This document shows positions 41,060 to 49,119 of a DNA stretch of 64,000 nucleotides, in pieces. How positions within the stretch are numbered: the stretch's first letter is position 1; every line of letters begins with the position of its first letter. A program made the position numbers and the translations under genes. The stretch covers positions 2,480,001-2,544,000 of the forward strand of contig NZ_JARRAH010000001.1 in assembly GCF_030553305.1 (NCBI RefSeq), given 5' to 3'. This DNA comes from Halomarina ordinaria (GTDB lineage Archaea > Halobacteriota > Halobacteria > Halobacteriales > Haloarculaceae). A model generated the notes under the pieces. That model searched no databases, had not been told where the DNA came from, and saw only the letters and a list, made by a program, of their open reading frames with translations.

Positions 41060-44000
41060 GTGAGGCGCACCGTCCCTGCGGACCAGCAGTGCTCGATGCC
41101 GTCGTGCGAGCAGGAAGCCACGACCACCGTCGGCGCTGGTTCGCTCTGCGACCACCACGTCAAGCGACTAGGCGTGGACACCGGAGACTCGAACTCCGAC
41201 GAGACGGAAACCTCTCAGGACCCTTCGTCCGTGGCGTCTCCGACACCTCAAGTAGAGGGAGCTACGTACGCAGACCGGGTCACTAACGGCCGACAAGACG
41301 ATTCGGCGGTCGACTTCCACGGCGTCGAGCCCAACACCTTCCCCACCGATCTCGCCGAACATGGCTCCCGCTGGTTGCTCTGGCAGTACAGCGACGACCG
41401 AAAGGTCCCCCGAAACCCCAGCTGGGGGTACTCCAACCAAGCCGTCGGCTACGCGTTCGTCGGTGCGAAGGACCCCAACGCCTGGTTCGACTTCGAGACT
41501 GCCAGCAACTGGGTCGACCACGACGACGACCTCGGGTTCGCGTACTACCTCACTGGTCCCGACCGTGACGACTGGGACGACGACGAGAAGTACGCCTGGG
41601 TCGATCCCGAGGAAGACGTGCCCAGTGAACCGCATGTTGGCCTCCTCGACTTCGACGACATCCGCGATCCAGAGACCGGCGACATCGCCCCAGGCGCGAT
41701 CAATCTCCTGGAGCAGCTGGCCGGGACGTTCTGCGAGTGGTCTCCATCCGGGACTGGCGCGCACGCACTCGGTGGCTTCCGTCTCCCGGAGGGCGTGACG
41801 ACGCTCACGATCGACCTCTCATCCCCGGAATGGCCGGATGCCGAACTCGAGATGTACCCCGGTCATCGGTACACCACGGTCACTGGTGACCACATCCCCG
41901 GTACCGAGACGTCCACGAGAGACATCCAGGGGATCGTCGACGACATCGTCGCCACCCATCCAGGTGCCCTCGACGCAGCGCGTGCTACCACCCCCAGTGA
42001 TCGGCCGGACGAACTCGACTGCACACCCGACCTGTCGAAGGCCGAACTCGCCGACATCGAGACCACGTCCGACATCCAGGACGTGTTCGACGCCATCCAG
42101 CACACCGGACCGGCCGACATCCAGCTCCGGTCGACCGTCACCCACGAACGGAGCGACGGGAGTCTCGATCTCGATCCGAGCTGGGCGCAGTCGAAGAGCG
42201 GTACGCGCCTCGCACAGGTTGACAGTGGTTGGGTTTACCGCAAGGGAATGCACGGCCTCGATGCGCTCCAGGTCGTCGCGCTTGAGGAGAGAATCATCTC
42301 CTCGGAAACCGAGTACCCGAGCGACGAGGACTTCTGGGCTGCCGTCGACGCACTCCGCGACCGCGGTGCCCACATTCCGGAGTACGAGCCCGACGGTGCC
42401 GACCCAGTGAGCACGCTCCCACTCGCGAAACTCGACGCCCTCGATGACGACGAGCGACAACGTGCTGCGGCGGCTCAAGATATCGAATGGCCGTCGACCG
42501 ACGAGGCACGCGAGCGTCTTTGGAACCGTCTGCTCGATGCTGTTCGGCACCAGGAGGAGGTCGTCATCGACGCCCCGACGGGACTCGGCAAGAGCTACAC
42601 CGTTGCAACCGAGCCCTGGCTTCGCCATGCGGACTGTACCGGTGAACAGCCGGTCGTCCACTTCAGTCCGACGCGAGATGCTCGTGATGCTGCCATCGAA
42701 CACAGTCGAGAAGCCAGCGGTGTGACACACGCAGTCCTCCGGGGACGAAAAGAAGCGTGCCCCGTGGCCCACGGGATCCACGATCCGTCGGAGGAAGACG
42801 AGAAGGATGAAACCGTCGAGATCACGATGAATCGGACGCCCGCCTCTCAGTGGTTCGACGCCGTCTGTGACGGTCGCGGTGTCCCCTTCTCGACGGCCCA
42901 CGCCTATCTCGCCGAGCACAACGACCAAGACATCGAACTGCCGTGCTCGCGCGGAGACGATCCGTGCCCCGCAATCGGCCAGTGGGACGGACTCCCGCGA
43001 ACGGAAGAAGGTGACCCTGCCGTGGACGTCATCCACGCCACGCACCAGTTCGCGTACGTCCCCGGGCTTACGCAGTCGTGTAACGTCATCTTCGACGAGC
43101 GGCCGGATTTCGCCGTCGACGGCGAACACCTCACGAACGACCGCATCCAGCGCGCCGTTACGGCGTTCCTCGAAGCGGCGGGCGCGCCGGTGACAACCTG
43201 GGAGTCGTTCGTCCAATTAGCACGGAGTGCGTACGGACAGGACGTCCACGGTGACGTCCTTCGAGAAGCGAACGCGACGGCGGCCGTGTTCAATTACGAA
43301 CCGGATCGGGAGTGGTATCTCGAACATCCCGACGCCCACACGCTCGCCCCTGCATTGGCGGATGCTATCTGGTCCGCGTTGGCGCAGGGTTTCGACGAGA
43401 ACGGGCGCAGCGTGGGTACCGTCACTCACGACCCGCCCCGACTCGATGCTAACGCTCGCGACGACGACGGCTGGTCGCGGACGTGGGTCTCGGTCGTCGT
43501 CGACGACAACAATCGCGTGCGTACCGTTCGGAACGTTCCTGACCTCTCGACGGCGCGGTGCGTGGTCGGCCTCGACGCCCATCCCAGCGTCCCGCTGTGG
43601 CAACGCAACACCACCACGGACATCGTCCCCGACCGCGTCCTCGACGTCGACGAGCGCCGACTCTGGCGGCGATACGAGCGCGGCCTCAAGGTCGTCCAAG
43701 TTGGCGAAGCCGTCCGACCGCTTGCCAGCGGCGAGTACTTCAATCCCGATGCGACGCACGTGCTCTTGGATCACCTCGAGCATCACTTCGGCGACGCGTT
43801 TGACACCTGCATCACTGCCGCGAGCGTCGAGCGTGAGGTCGAACAGCTGATGCGAGACGTCGGTATCGACGAGCCCGAAACGATGCACTTCGGCGAGGAG
43901 CGATCCCGCGACGAGTTCGGCGATCGTGACGTGGGACTCGTTCACGGCTCAATCGACCCGGGCGACGACTACGTGCTGAACCTCCTCGCCGAGTGCGACC

Positions 44001-44644
44001 TCCACGCTAAGCCAGAAACCGTGGAGTCAGCGGACGGCGACCAGCAACGCGCACATGGACGTGGCTTCGTCGGTCCCGATGCCGACACGGCCAGCGAGAT
44101 CCTGGCTTCCGTTCGCGAGAATCACGTCGCGCAATCCGCTGGTCGATACGCACGAGACGCCGACGACCCCGACAACACAGCCACCGTCTTCGTCCATACC
44201 AGTGCCGTGCCGGCTGGGTTCGCGGACTGTCGAGTCTCTGGCGTTGAGTGGGTTGCGACCGACGTGCAGCAGACCATCATAGAAGCTCTCCGGTCGCGGC
44301 AGTCAGCTACCGCCCGAGAGCTCGCGGAGGCGACGGACGTGTCGAAGCGGCACGTCGCCAAGACTCTCTCTCGGCTCCTCGACGACGACCTCGTCAGCTG
44401 CCGTAAGGGCGAAGGGGCATACGGTGCGGACGTGTTCCACGCTGAAGACGCTCCGACGAGTGGTGTAGTCGACCTGGGCGCGGAGGAGATCGCTAACAGT
44501 GCCGTATGGGGCTCCAATACGTGGTCGTTCGTGATCGAAGCCGTCGAGGCACCACGAGAAGAACTCACTAGACCCAGCGACACTCCAACCACGACACGGG
44601 CCGTGTCACTAGCAGCGTTCCAAGACGGCCCACCGCCGGAGTAG
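41060..44644 (+). CDS. Large primase/helicase-type replication protein of the element
   Basis: A 1194-residue multidomain protein. The N-terminus holds CSMPSCEQEATTTVGAGSLCDHH, a zinc-finger-like Cys/His motif. Residues 85-300 resemble a prim-pol/PriCT-type primase domain (GVEPNTFPTDLAEHGSRWLLW, VGLLDFDDIRDPETGDIAPG, CEWSPSGTGAHALGG, YPGHRYTTVTGDH). Residues about 480-1000 form an SF2-like ATPase with Walker A APTGLGKSYTVATEP (near 504-510) and IFDERPDF (near 675) as a DEAD-like motif. The C-terminus has a winged helix (ARELAEATDVSKRHVAKTLSRLLDDDLVSC). The GTG start at 41060 follows a clear TATA. It probably initiates element replication. Confidence 0.78.
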   Translation: MRRTVPADQQCSMPSCEQEATTTVGAGSLCDHHVKRLGVDTGDSNSDETETSQDPSSVASPTPQVEGATYADRVTNGRQDDSAVDFHGVEPNTFPTDLAEHGSRWLLWQYSDDRKVPRNPSWGYSNQAVGYAFVGAKDPNAWFDFETASNWVDHDDDLGFAYYLTGPDRDDWDDDEKYAWVDPEEDVPSEPHVGLLDFDDIRDPETGDIAPGAINLLEQLAGTFCEWSPSGTGAHALGGFRLPEGVTTLTIDLSSPEWPDAELEMYPGHRYTTVTGDHIPGTETSTRDIQGIVDDIVATHPGALDAARATTPSDRPDELDCTPDLSKAELADIETTSDIQDVFDAIQHTGPADIQLRSTVTHERSDGSLDLDPSWAQSKSGTRLAQVDSGWVYRKGMHGLDALQVVALEERIISSETEYPSDEDFWAAVDALRDRGAHIPEYEPDGADPVSTLPLAKLDALDDDERQRAAAAQDIEWPSTDEARERLWNRLLDAVRHQEEVVIDAPTGLGKSYTVATEPWLRHADCTGEQPVVHFSPTRDARDAAIEHSREASGVTHAVLRGRKEACPVAHGIHDPSEEDEKDETVEITMNRTPASQWFDAVCDGRGVPFSTAHAYLAEHNDQDIELPCSRGDDPCPAIGQWDGLPRTEEGDPAVDVIHATHQFAYVPGLTQSCNVIFDERPDFAVDGEHLTNDRIQRAVTAFLEAAGAPVTTWESFVQLARSAYGQDVHGDVLREANATAAVFNYEPDREWYLEHPDAHTLAPALADAIWSALAQGFDENGRSVGTVTHDPPRLDANARDDDGWSRTWVSVVVDDNNRVRTVRNVPDLSTARCVVGLDAHPSVPLWQRNTTTDIVPDRVLDVDERRLWRRYERGLKVVQVGEAVRPLASGEYFNPDATHVLLDHLEHHFGDAFDTCITAASVEREVEQLMRDVGIDEPETMHFGEERSRDEFGDRDVGLVHGSIDPGDDYVLNLLAECDLHAKPETVESADGDQQRAHGRGFVGPDADTASEILASVRENHVAQSAGRYARDADDPDNTATVFVHTSAVPAGFADCRVSGVEWVATDVQQTIIEALRSRQSATARELAEATDVSKRHVAKTLSRLLDDDLVSCRKGEGAYGADVFHAEDAPTSGVVDLGAEEIANSAVWGSNTWSFVIEAVEAPREELTRPSDTPTTTRAVSLAAFQDGPPPE

Positions 44645-44797
44645 GCGGCTGCTCTCCGGTCTGTTCGCCTCCTTTTGTGAGCGACAGCACTACGATTTCC
44701 GGTTCGTCGTCCTCAGTCAGGCGAAGCCTTCGCATCACCGCAACCGCTTATAGTACGGTGATGCTCTGTTGCACGATCTTCCATAGCAATTCTCTAC

Positions 44798-45988
44798 TTA
44801 TCCTCCCATCAGAACGATAGAATGGTCGTCTATGTTCTCTTGGTCATCATGCCTGACTGAGCAATTCACTCGGAAATCCTCTGTGTCACCGGGTTCTAAT
44901 TTCAGACTGGTGTCATCAGCACCAATTACAACACCATCCTTATCTAACCATTTCACAATGACGCGTACTCCACGGCTCGTTCCTGCATTCAGATTTTCCA
45001 AGCGTCCAAAGGCCTTGGGTATCGAATGAGAATCATCGGGGATTTCTGCGCCTGAATCAACTAGCTTGACCCGCTCCCATCCATTCCTAAGATGGTTTGT
45101 ATTGGCCGAGAGAGAATAGTCTATAGAAATATCCTCCTTTGACAATGTTGGCTCGTTCACATCGAACTCAAAGTCAAACTTCCAGAACTCACCTGGGTCT
45201 AATCCCCAGATTTTAACGGGGATGCTCGTCCAGTAATCTTCTGATCTGACCTCACCAATGAATAAATCAAACCTCACTTCAGCGATCCGGAGGCGAACTG
45301 AACTCGTATTTTTCAATAACGCTTCCACATTTGCTGTACTATCGGACTCCCAATCGACTTCCCATTTGAGCAACTCAATCTTTACTTCGGTTAAATCCGG
45401 ATTGGAAAGGAATTTTCGAAACGCGATTAAGTACTTACGACGACGTTTCGGATAATTGTTCTCTATCGTGACCTCGTGATGACCAACATGGAATTTTATA
45501 CTGCCCTCCCGGGGTCCATGAGAGCGACAAGATATCGTATAGTTGAGTTCATAGCGCCGGTTTCTTTCCAACTCGGCACCGCCGAAGAACATCTTATACT
45601 TCTCCCGTGGTTGTATCGGTTTGTTAACAGTGACTTGATATAATCGACGAGGCGAACCAAGATATCCAGTTCGGCCATCAGTCACATCAAGAAACGTAGA
45701 TATGTTTTCATCGTCTTCTTGTTCAAAATCCCAGTCTGGAAGGTCCATCTCGAGATAAGCATCCTCAGCAAAATCTCTCCCTTCGTTAGACAAAAACAGT
45801 GTCGGAGTAGTATGGACGGTATGGAAGGGCCTATCGGCGGATGTTGATTTTACATCGGCTTCCAGTACTAATGCCGGTTGCTTTATGAAAAATCGATAGA
45901 TAGCGATTATCGCTGCGATTGCACCCGCGATTGGGGCAACTGCTACCAGAAAATCAGATAATTGCTGGAGTGCGGCTATCGCATTCAT
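44798..45988 (-). CDS. AT-rich membrane-anchored protein of unknown function
   Basis: A 396-residue protein encoded in markedly AT-richer DNA than its neighbours. One membrane helix lies near the N-terminus (FLVAVAPIAGAIAAIIAIYRFF, about 13-34). The rest is a soluble beta-rich region with LVLEADVKSTSADRPFHTVHTTPTLFLSN, a second half containing VDWESDSTANVEALLKNTSSVRLRIAEVRFDLFIG, and DSGAEIPDDSHSIPKAFGRLENLNAG. The repeated LEPGDTEDFRVNCSV-like and LDPGEFWKFDFEFD motifs suggest two related beta-sandwich domains. No family is recognised. It stands between replication and TA genes, so a cargo or defence role is possible. Confidence 0.65.
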   Translation of the reverse strand: MNAIAALQQLSDFLVAVAPIAGAIAAIIAIYRFFIKQPALVLEADVKSTSADRPFHTVHTTPTLFLSNEGRDFAEDAYLEMDLPDWDFEQEDDENISTFLDVTDGRTGYLGSPRRLYQVTVNKPIQPREKYKMFFGGAELERNRRYELNYTISCRSHGPREGSIKFHVGHHEVTIENNYPKRRRKYLIAFRKFLSNPDLTEVKIELLKWEVDWESDSTANVEALLKNTSSVRLRIAEVRFDLFIGEVRSEDYWTSIPVKIWGLDPGEFWKFDFEFDVNEPTLSKEDISIDYSLSANTNHLRNGWERVKLVDSGAEIPDDSHSIPKAFGRLENLNAGTSRGVRVIVKWLDKDGVVIGADDTSLKLEPGDTEDFRVNCSVRHDDQENIDDHSIVLMGG

Positions 45989-46231
45989 GAGCTAGACCAT
46001 ACTGGGTTTCTCACCCAAGCAATATCTGGAAAGCCATTCGCGTACCAGTTCCCTTGTAACATCCTCTAATGAAGACCCTGATGGCAGGTAAGTTAAGCCA
46101 TTTCACCCGATATATCAATCTGATAATATACTACGATATGCAGGCAGTCCCAACGCGCTATTCGTCCGCAGGCGGACTGTACGACTCGCGCTGTGTATTC
46201 AGCAGAGCCTCTGAAACCTATCCTCTACTGA

Positions 46232-46247
46232 GGATTTCAACAAAGCC
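46232..46247 (-). mobile_element. Solo IS/MITE terminal repeat
   Basis: GGATTTCAACAAAGCC, which reads GGCTTTGTTGAAATCC on the minus strand, matches the left end of the 125-bp element at 63825 at 15 of 16 positions. Reading into the element (to lower coordinates) no transposase frame and no partner end could be found, so this is a remnant of one end of an IS or MITE. Confidence 0.65.
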
Positions 46248-46261
46248 GAAAGCTGTTTTGT

Positions 46262-46366
46262 TTAGTCGCGGAGCTCTGCGATCGACCGACCGACCTCTCG
46301 GACGTGGTCACTTCGCTCGAGATCGAGTTCCTCAGCGAGGTAATCCACCGTCTCTTCGAGGCTCAT
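46262..46366 (-). pseudogene. 34-codon gene fragment beside the IS end
   Basis: An ATG at 46366 opens a 34-codon frame, MSLEETVDYLAEELDLERS, ending VGRSIAELRD and a TAA. Codon use and the acidic helical sequence are haloarchaeal in style. Its stop is 15 bases from the IS end, so the gene was probably cut short by the insertion; it could instead be an intact tiny gene. The parent gene is not recognised. Confidence 0.4.
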
Positions 46367-46589
46367 ACCCGAAAGAACTCTTCCGAGCAGATATACCTAG
46401 TGAACTCAATCAAAATCCTCATCAACTGACAGACACGGCGGGCAAGATATCTCCTCAGTATCTGCCACTGAATGAAGAGTACTCGTACAATGCTGTGAAA
46501 CGCTCTGATAATCCCTATAAGTAGCAGACTTCGCTGCATTTCTCTGCACCTTCCCCCCAGCTGAACTCAGTAATGTGCTTCGCGAAGGA

Positions 46590-46630
46590 TTAACCAACAA
46601 TTGCGAGTTTCATACGAATCTGTTGGTTAA
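46590..46630. repeat. Perfect 10-bp inverted repeat
   Basis: TTAACCAACA (46590-46599) is mirrored as TGTTGGTTAA (46621-46630) with a 21-base spacer. It lies about 90 bases beyond the 3' end of the toxin gene. It could be a terminator-type hairpin, a recombination site, or a remnant of inserted DNA. Confidence 0.7.
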
Positions 46631-46717
46631 GTTGGATCGTGAGAACACCTTCCGACCTAGACGCTACCCCCATATTCAGTCCACTGGCGTGCCGATGCCG
46701 ATAGTTGCGATGAGCTG

Positions 46718-47071
46718 CTACAAGAGTTCGTCAATCAGAGCTTCGATGCTAGCTTCAAGTAAACTGTGAGCGACGCGTCCCTGCCAGAAATCGATATCCT
46801 CGCTTTCGAGCGACTGGACGCCCCACGGGACGATTCGACTCTCCTCTGGCGTTCCACCACGCACCCAGTCCTCTGCAGCAATCTCGATGAGTCCGTCTAA
46901 CCACGATTTCGTCGTCAACGTGAGTGCGATGTACTGCTCGCCGTGGAACGGTCGAGTATCGTGGTTCGAGATAATGAGCCACGGGCGCGCTTCTTCCTCC
47001 CCCTTGAACGGGTCGTCACCATACACGATGTCGCCAGGTTCGTAGATTGGAGTACTGTCCTCGTCCGTCAC
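46718..47071 (-). CDS. PemK/MazF-like toxin
   Basis: A 117-residue protein of the PemK/MazF type: IYEPGDIVYGDDPFKGEEEARPWLIISNHDTRPFHGEQYIALTLTT (about 8-53) has the GD(I/V)V...RPxLIIS pattern of the fold. MazF-type toxins are endoribonucleases, though haloarchaeal members may differ. The gene starts on the stop of the upstream wHTH gene (4-base overlap, 47068-47071), the typical antitoxin-toxin order. The acidic N-terminus is a haloarchaeal feature. Confidence 0.75.
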   Translation of the reverse strand: MTDEDSTPIYEPGDIVYGDDPFKGEEEARPWLIISNHDTRPFHGEQYIALTLTTKSWLDGLIEIAAEDWVRGGTPEESRIVPWGVQSLESEDIDFWQGRVAHSLLEASIEALIDELL

Positions 47072-47439
47072 GATTCGTCCTCGAGACTCGGATGTCGTTC
47101 GTCCGGCGAGTGCGCTCGCCAGGCCTCCTTGTCCTCTTCACCCAGCTGCTCGTTGAACAGCGCCGTTGCTCGTTCGTAGCCACTATACCCGTCAAGACGG
47201 TCCTCATCGTCGGTAACCGCCCAGTACGTTGCCTTGTGTTCGACGAGTTCGCGGTCCTTCAACCGAGAGAGAGCTGTGCTGACCGCTCCTTCGTCGAGCC
47301 CGATCTGCGAGGCAATTTCACGAGCCTTGAACGCCCGATCGTCGTTTGCAGCCAAGAACCCGAGTACTTGGTCCGGGACGGAGAGCCCCTCAAGCTCGTC
47401 CTCACTCGCGTTCTTGAACGTCTCCCTATCGATCGACAT
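47068..47439 (-). CDS. Winged-HTH protein, probable antitoxin partner
   Basis: A 123-residue protein with a MarR-like winged helix: MSIDRETFKNASEDELEGLSVPDQVLGFL, then FKAREIASQIGLDEGAVSTALSRLKDRELVEHKATYWAVTDDEDR. The recognition helix is GAVSTALSRLKD. It precedes and overlaps the PemK-type gene, so it is likely the DNA-binding antitoxin that autoregulates the pair. ATG 47439 is preferred; the frame extends 35 codons upstream to another ATG (47544). The C-terminus (GYSGYERATALFNEQLGEEDKEAWRAH) may contact the toxin. Confidence 0.75.
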   Translation of the reverse strand: MSIDRETFKNASEDELEGLSVPDQVLGFLAANDDRAFKAREIASQIGLDEGAVSTALSRLKDRELVEHKATYWAVTDDEDRLDGYSGYERATALFNEQLGEEDKEAWRAHSPDERHPSLEDES

Positions 47440-47674
47440 CCTTGAGAGGAGGATAGGGATTCCAACGATAAGAGTGTTAGCTATGAAAGCTTCGAAATGT
47501 TCGTAGGATACGAGATGGGCGAGAGACAATCGTAGTTCATACACACGATGTTGTCCAGATCTCAGAGCCAGATTGACCGGTCGCTAAGACCGACCATGGT
47601 AGCTAAGAGCTACCGTCTGGTGTGCGAGAACTCACAATTCAGAGGCACTCACACCGGATTCGCAGACTCAAACT

Positions 47675-48154
47675 CTATTTGCGCGCGTCAGATGCGTCTA
47701 TCTCCGGTTCGTCGAAATCAAGGGCTTCGATGACTGCGACGGGAAGCGCTGGTCGTGGCGCATTTTCGTGACGCAGCACACGCTCTGACTTCCGCGTCTT
47801 CTCGTAGATAGCACGCGCAACCGGGACACCACGTAGGAATTTGTGCTCGTAGAGAATTTCGACCCCGCGCTCAGTCGGTCCCCAGAACTTCGATGGGAGA
47901 TCTCGGGTCGACGCGTTCGGCTCATGCACATAGACTTCGAGAATCTCTGCCTCTTGTAGCGTCTCGAGGTGGTCGAGAATGGCCGCCTTGTTCTTTGGAA
48001 TCATATACTCAAACTCGGCTACCGACACGAGGTGAGCCGGATGGCCGAGGATTAGCTGCAGAATTAGATGCCGAGTCTCCTGGGAGAGCAGCTCACGCAT
48101 TCGCTGACGTTCTTCAATGGGATCCTCGATTCCCTCCGTCACCCTGTCCTTCAT
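47675..48154 (-). CDS. Winged-HTH regulator (ArsR-like)
   Basis: A 159-residue haloarchaeal regulator. LLSQETRHLILQLILGHPAHLVSVAEFEYMIPKNKAAILDHLETLQEAEILEVYVHEPN (about 22-80) is a winged helix with PKNKAAILDHLETL as the recognition helix. A C-terminal part follows with WGPTERGVEILYEHKFLRGVPVARAIYEKTRKSERVLRHE. Such proteins are common on haloarchaeal plasmids and elements. Its target is unknown; it is separated from the next wHTH gene by about 90 bases on the same strand. Confidence 0.75.
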   Translation of the reverse strand: MKDRVTEGIEDPIEERQRMRELLSQETRHLILQLILGHPAHLVSVAEFEYMIPKNKAAILDHLETLQEAEILEVYVHEPNASTRDLPSKFWGPTERGVEILYEHKFLRGVPVARAIYEKTRKSERVLRHENAPRPALPVAVIEALDFDEPEIDASDARK

Positions 48155-48245
48155 GCTTCACAGTAGCGTTCTCACCCGCATAATCGTCGGGGGTCCATTG
48201 ACTCGAGCCCGTGGATTTGACTGTTCAACTTGCGCTGTCACAGTA

Positions 48246-48458
48246 TCAGCTCTCACCATCGCTCCGCGGATCGGTTCGCAGTTCGTAGAGTGCCGTGTTC
48301 TCGTGGATATTTTCGATGTGGCCTGCGGCAACTAGCAGCTTCAGTCGCTCGTGTACCTTGTATCGCGGTTCCCCCGTTGCGTCGACGAGAAACCCTTGCG
48401 TCCGGGCACCCTCGTTGAGTTCGTCCAGGATCGCTTCGTCGAGGGCGGTTAATTCCAT
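48246..48458 (-). CDS. Small winged-HTH repressor, divergent from the conjugation operon
   Basis: A 70-residue protein, essentially one winged helix: MELTALDEAILDELNEGARTQGFLVDATGEPRYKVHERLKLLVAAGHIENIHENTALYELR. It is encoded head-to-head with the VirB2-like gene across a 148-base region carrying two palindromes. Its size and position fit a repressor that controls its own gene and the transfer operon. Related small wHTH proteins occur widely in haloarchaeal viruses and plasmids. Confidence 0.78.
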   Translation of the reverse strand: MELTALDEAILDELNEGARTQGFLVDATGEPRYKVHERLKLLVAAGHIENIHENTALYELRTDPRSDGES

Positions 48459-48527
48459 TTCCCCAATCTGGAGTCGCTTCCCATATCATTGTGCATACTT
48501 TGCGACGATTAGTGGGTCGTCCTGGTG

Positions 48528-48600
48528 TACGAATCGTAGTAAACTCTATTCAACGATACCAAGAATATAAGTCACTAAGATTCGTACTACGATTCGTAGT
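48528..48600. promoter_or_regulatory. Divergent promoter with two palindromic operators
   Basis: TACGA-A-TCGTA (48528-48538) is an 11-base palindrome. ACTACGA-T-TCGTAGT (48586-48600) is a 15-base palindrome. The 13-base core TACGAATCGTAGT is shared in opposite orientation. A TATA element, AATATAAG (48564-48571), lies between them, about 36 bases before the VirB2-like ATG, so the second site covers the likely transcription start. Confidence 0.75.
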
Positions 48601-48606
48601 CAAGCC

Positions 48607-49053
48607 ATGAGATCCAGCATTGACGACGACTCCGCGACGTCTGCCTGGGCAACTCGTGTTCGGGACCACATCGAACACAACCTCGCCGGGAGCGTTCGAG
48701 TCTTGACGCCAGCTGTGACTGCTCTCTTGACCCTCGCTGCAATGACCGGGCTCGCAGCTGCCCAGTCAAGTAGCGGCGGTCTGTGTGGAACGCCTGCAAT
48801 CGCCCTGTTCGAGTGGGCGGCGCAAACCGGGGCAGGAGTCCTGTTCCTCGGTGGCCTGCTCTACGGCGGGTTCAAGCACGCCCGTGCTGGGATGTCCCGC
48901 AACCCGGAACGGTCCAGTGAGCATCGTCGCACCGGTACTATGGCGATGGTCTCCGGGCCGATCTTCGGCCTCATCATCGTTCTCGGCGAACAGGCCGCCG
49001 GCGCTGCTGGCTTCAACGCCGCACAGTGTGCCCAACTGACGCCGTGGTTCTGA
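48607..49053 (+). CDS. VirB2/TrbC-like pilin-type protein
   Basis: A 148-residue membrane protein with a hydrophobic first segment (VTALLTLAAMTGLAAAQ, about 38-54) like a signal or first helix. Two more hydrophobic segments follow, TGAGVLFLGGLLYGGFKHA (about 74-92) and GTMAMVSGPIFGLIIVLGEQAAGAAG (about 109-134). This two-helix layout behind a cleavable segment fits VirB2-type pilins, and it is the first gene of the transfer operon. The assignment depends on context as much as sequence. Confidence 0.6.
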   Translation: MRSSIDDDSATSAWATRVRDHIEHNLAGSVRVLTPAVTALLTLAAMTGLAAAQSSSGGLCGTPAIALFEWAAQTGAGVLFLGGLLYGGFKHARAGMSRNPERSSEHRRTGTMAMVSGPIFGLIIVLGEQAAGAAGFNAAQCAQLTPWF

Positions 49054-49119
49054 CACAGGGAGACGTTCCGAACTGGTCCCGCAGAGGCACGGCAGACACC
49101 AACGCCACCGATCATTCTC

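Larger units (their letters stand above)
45989..46717. other. Gene-poor region with IS debris
   Basis: About 730 bases without a convincing gene, between the AT-rich membrane protein and the PemK-type toxin. It contains a solo IS end (46232-46247), a 34-codon fragment on the minus strand (46262-46366) and a long inverted repeat (46590-46630). Frames of 64 and 151 codons occur but have no recognisable features. The composition is mixed, as expected after several insertions. Confidence 0.6.

Noticed and set aside
46069-46524. A 151-codon open frame in the IS-debris region
   Set aside because: It crosses the IS end and contains no recognisable motif; mixed composition.
46406-46600. A 64-codon minus-strand frame
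   Set aside because: No features, overlaps an inverted repeat, and lacks haloarchaeal acidic bias.
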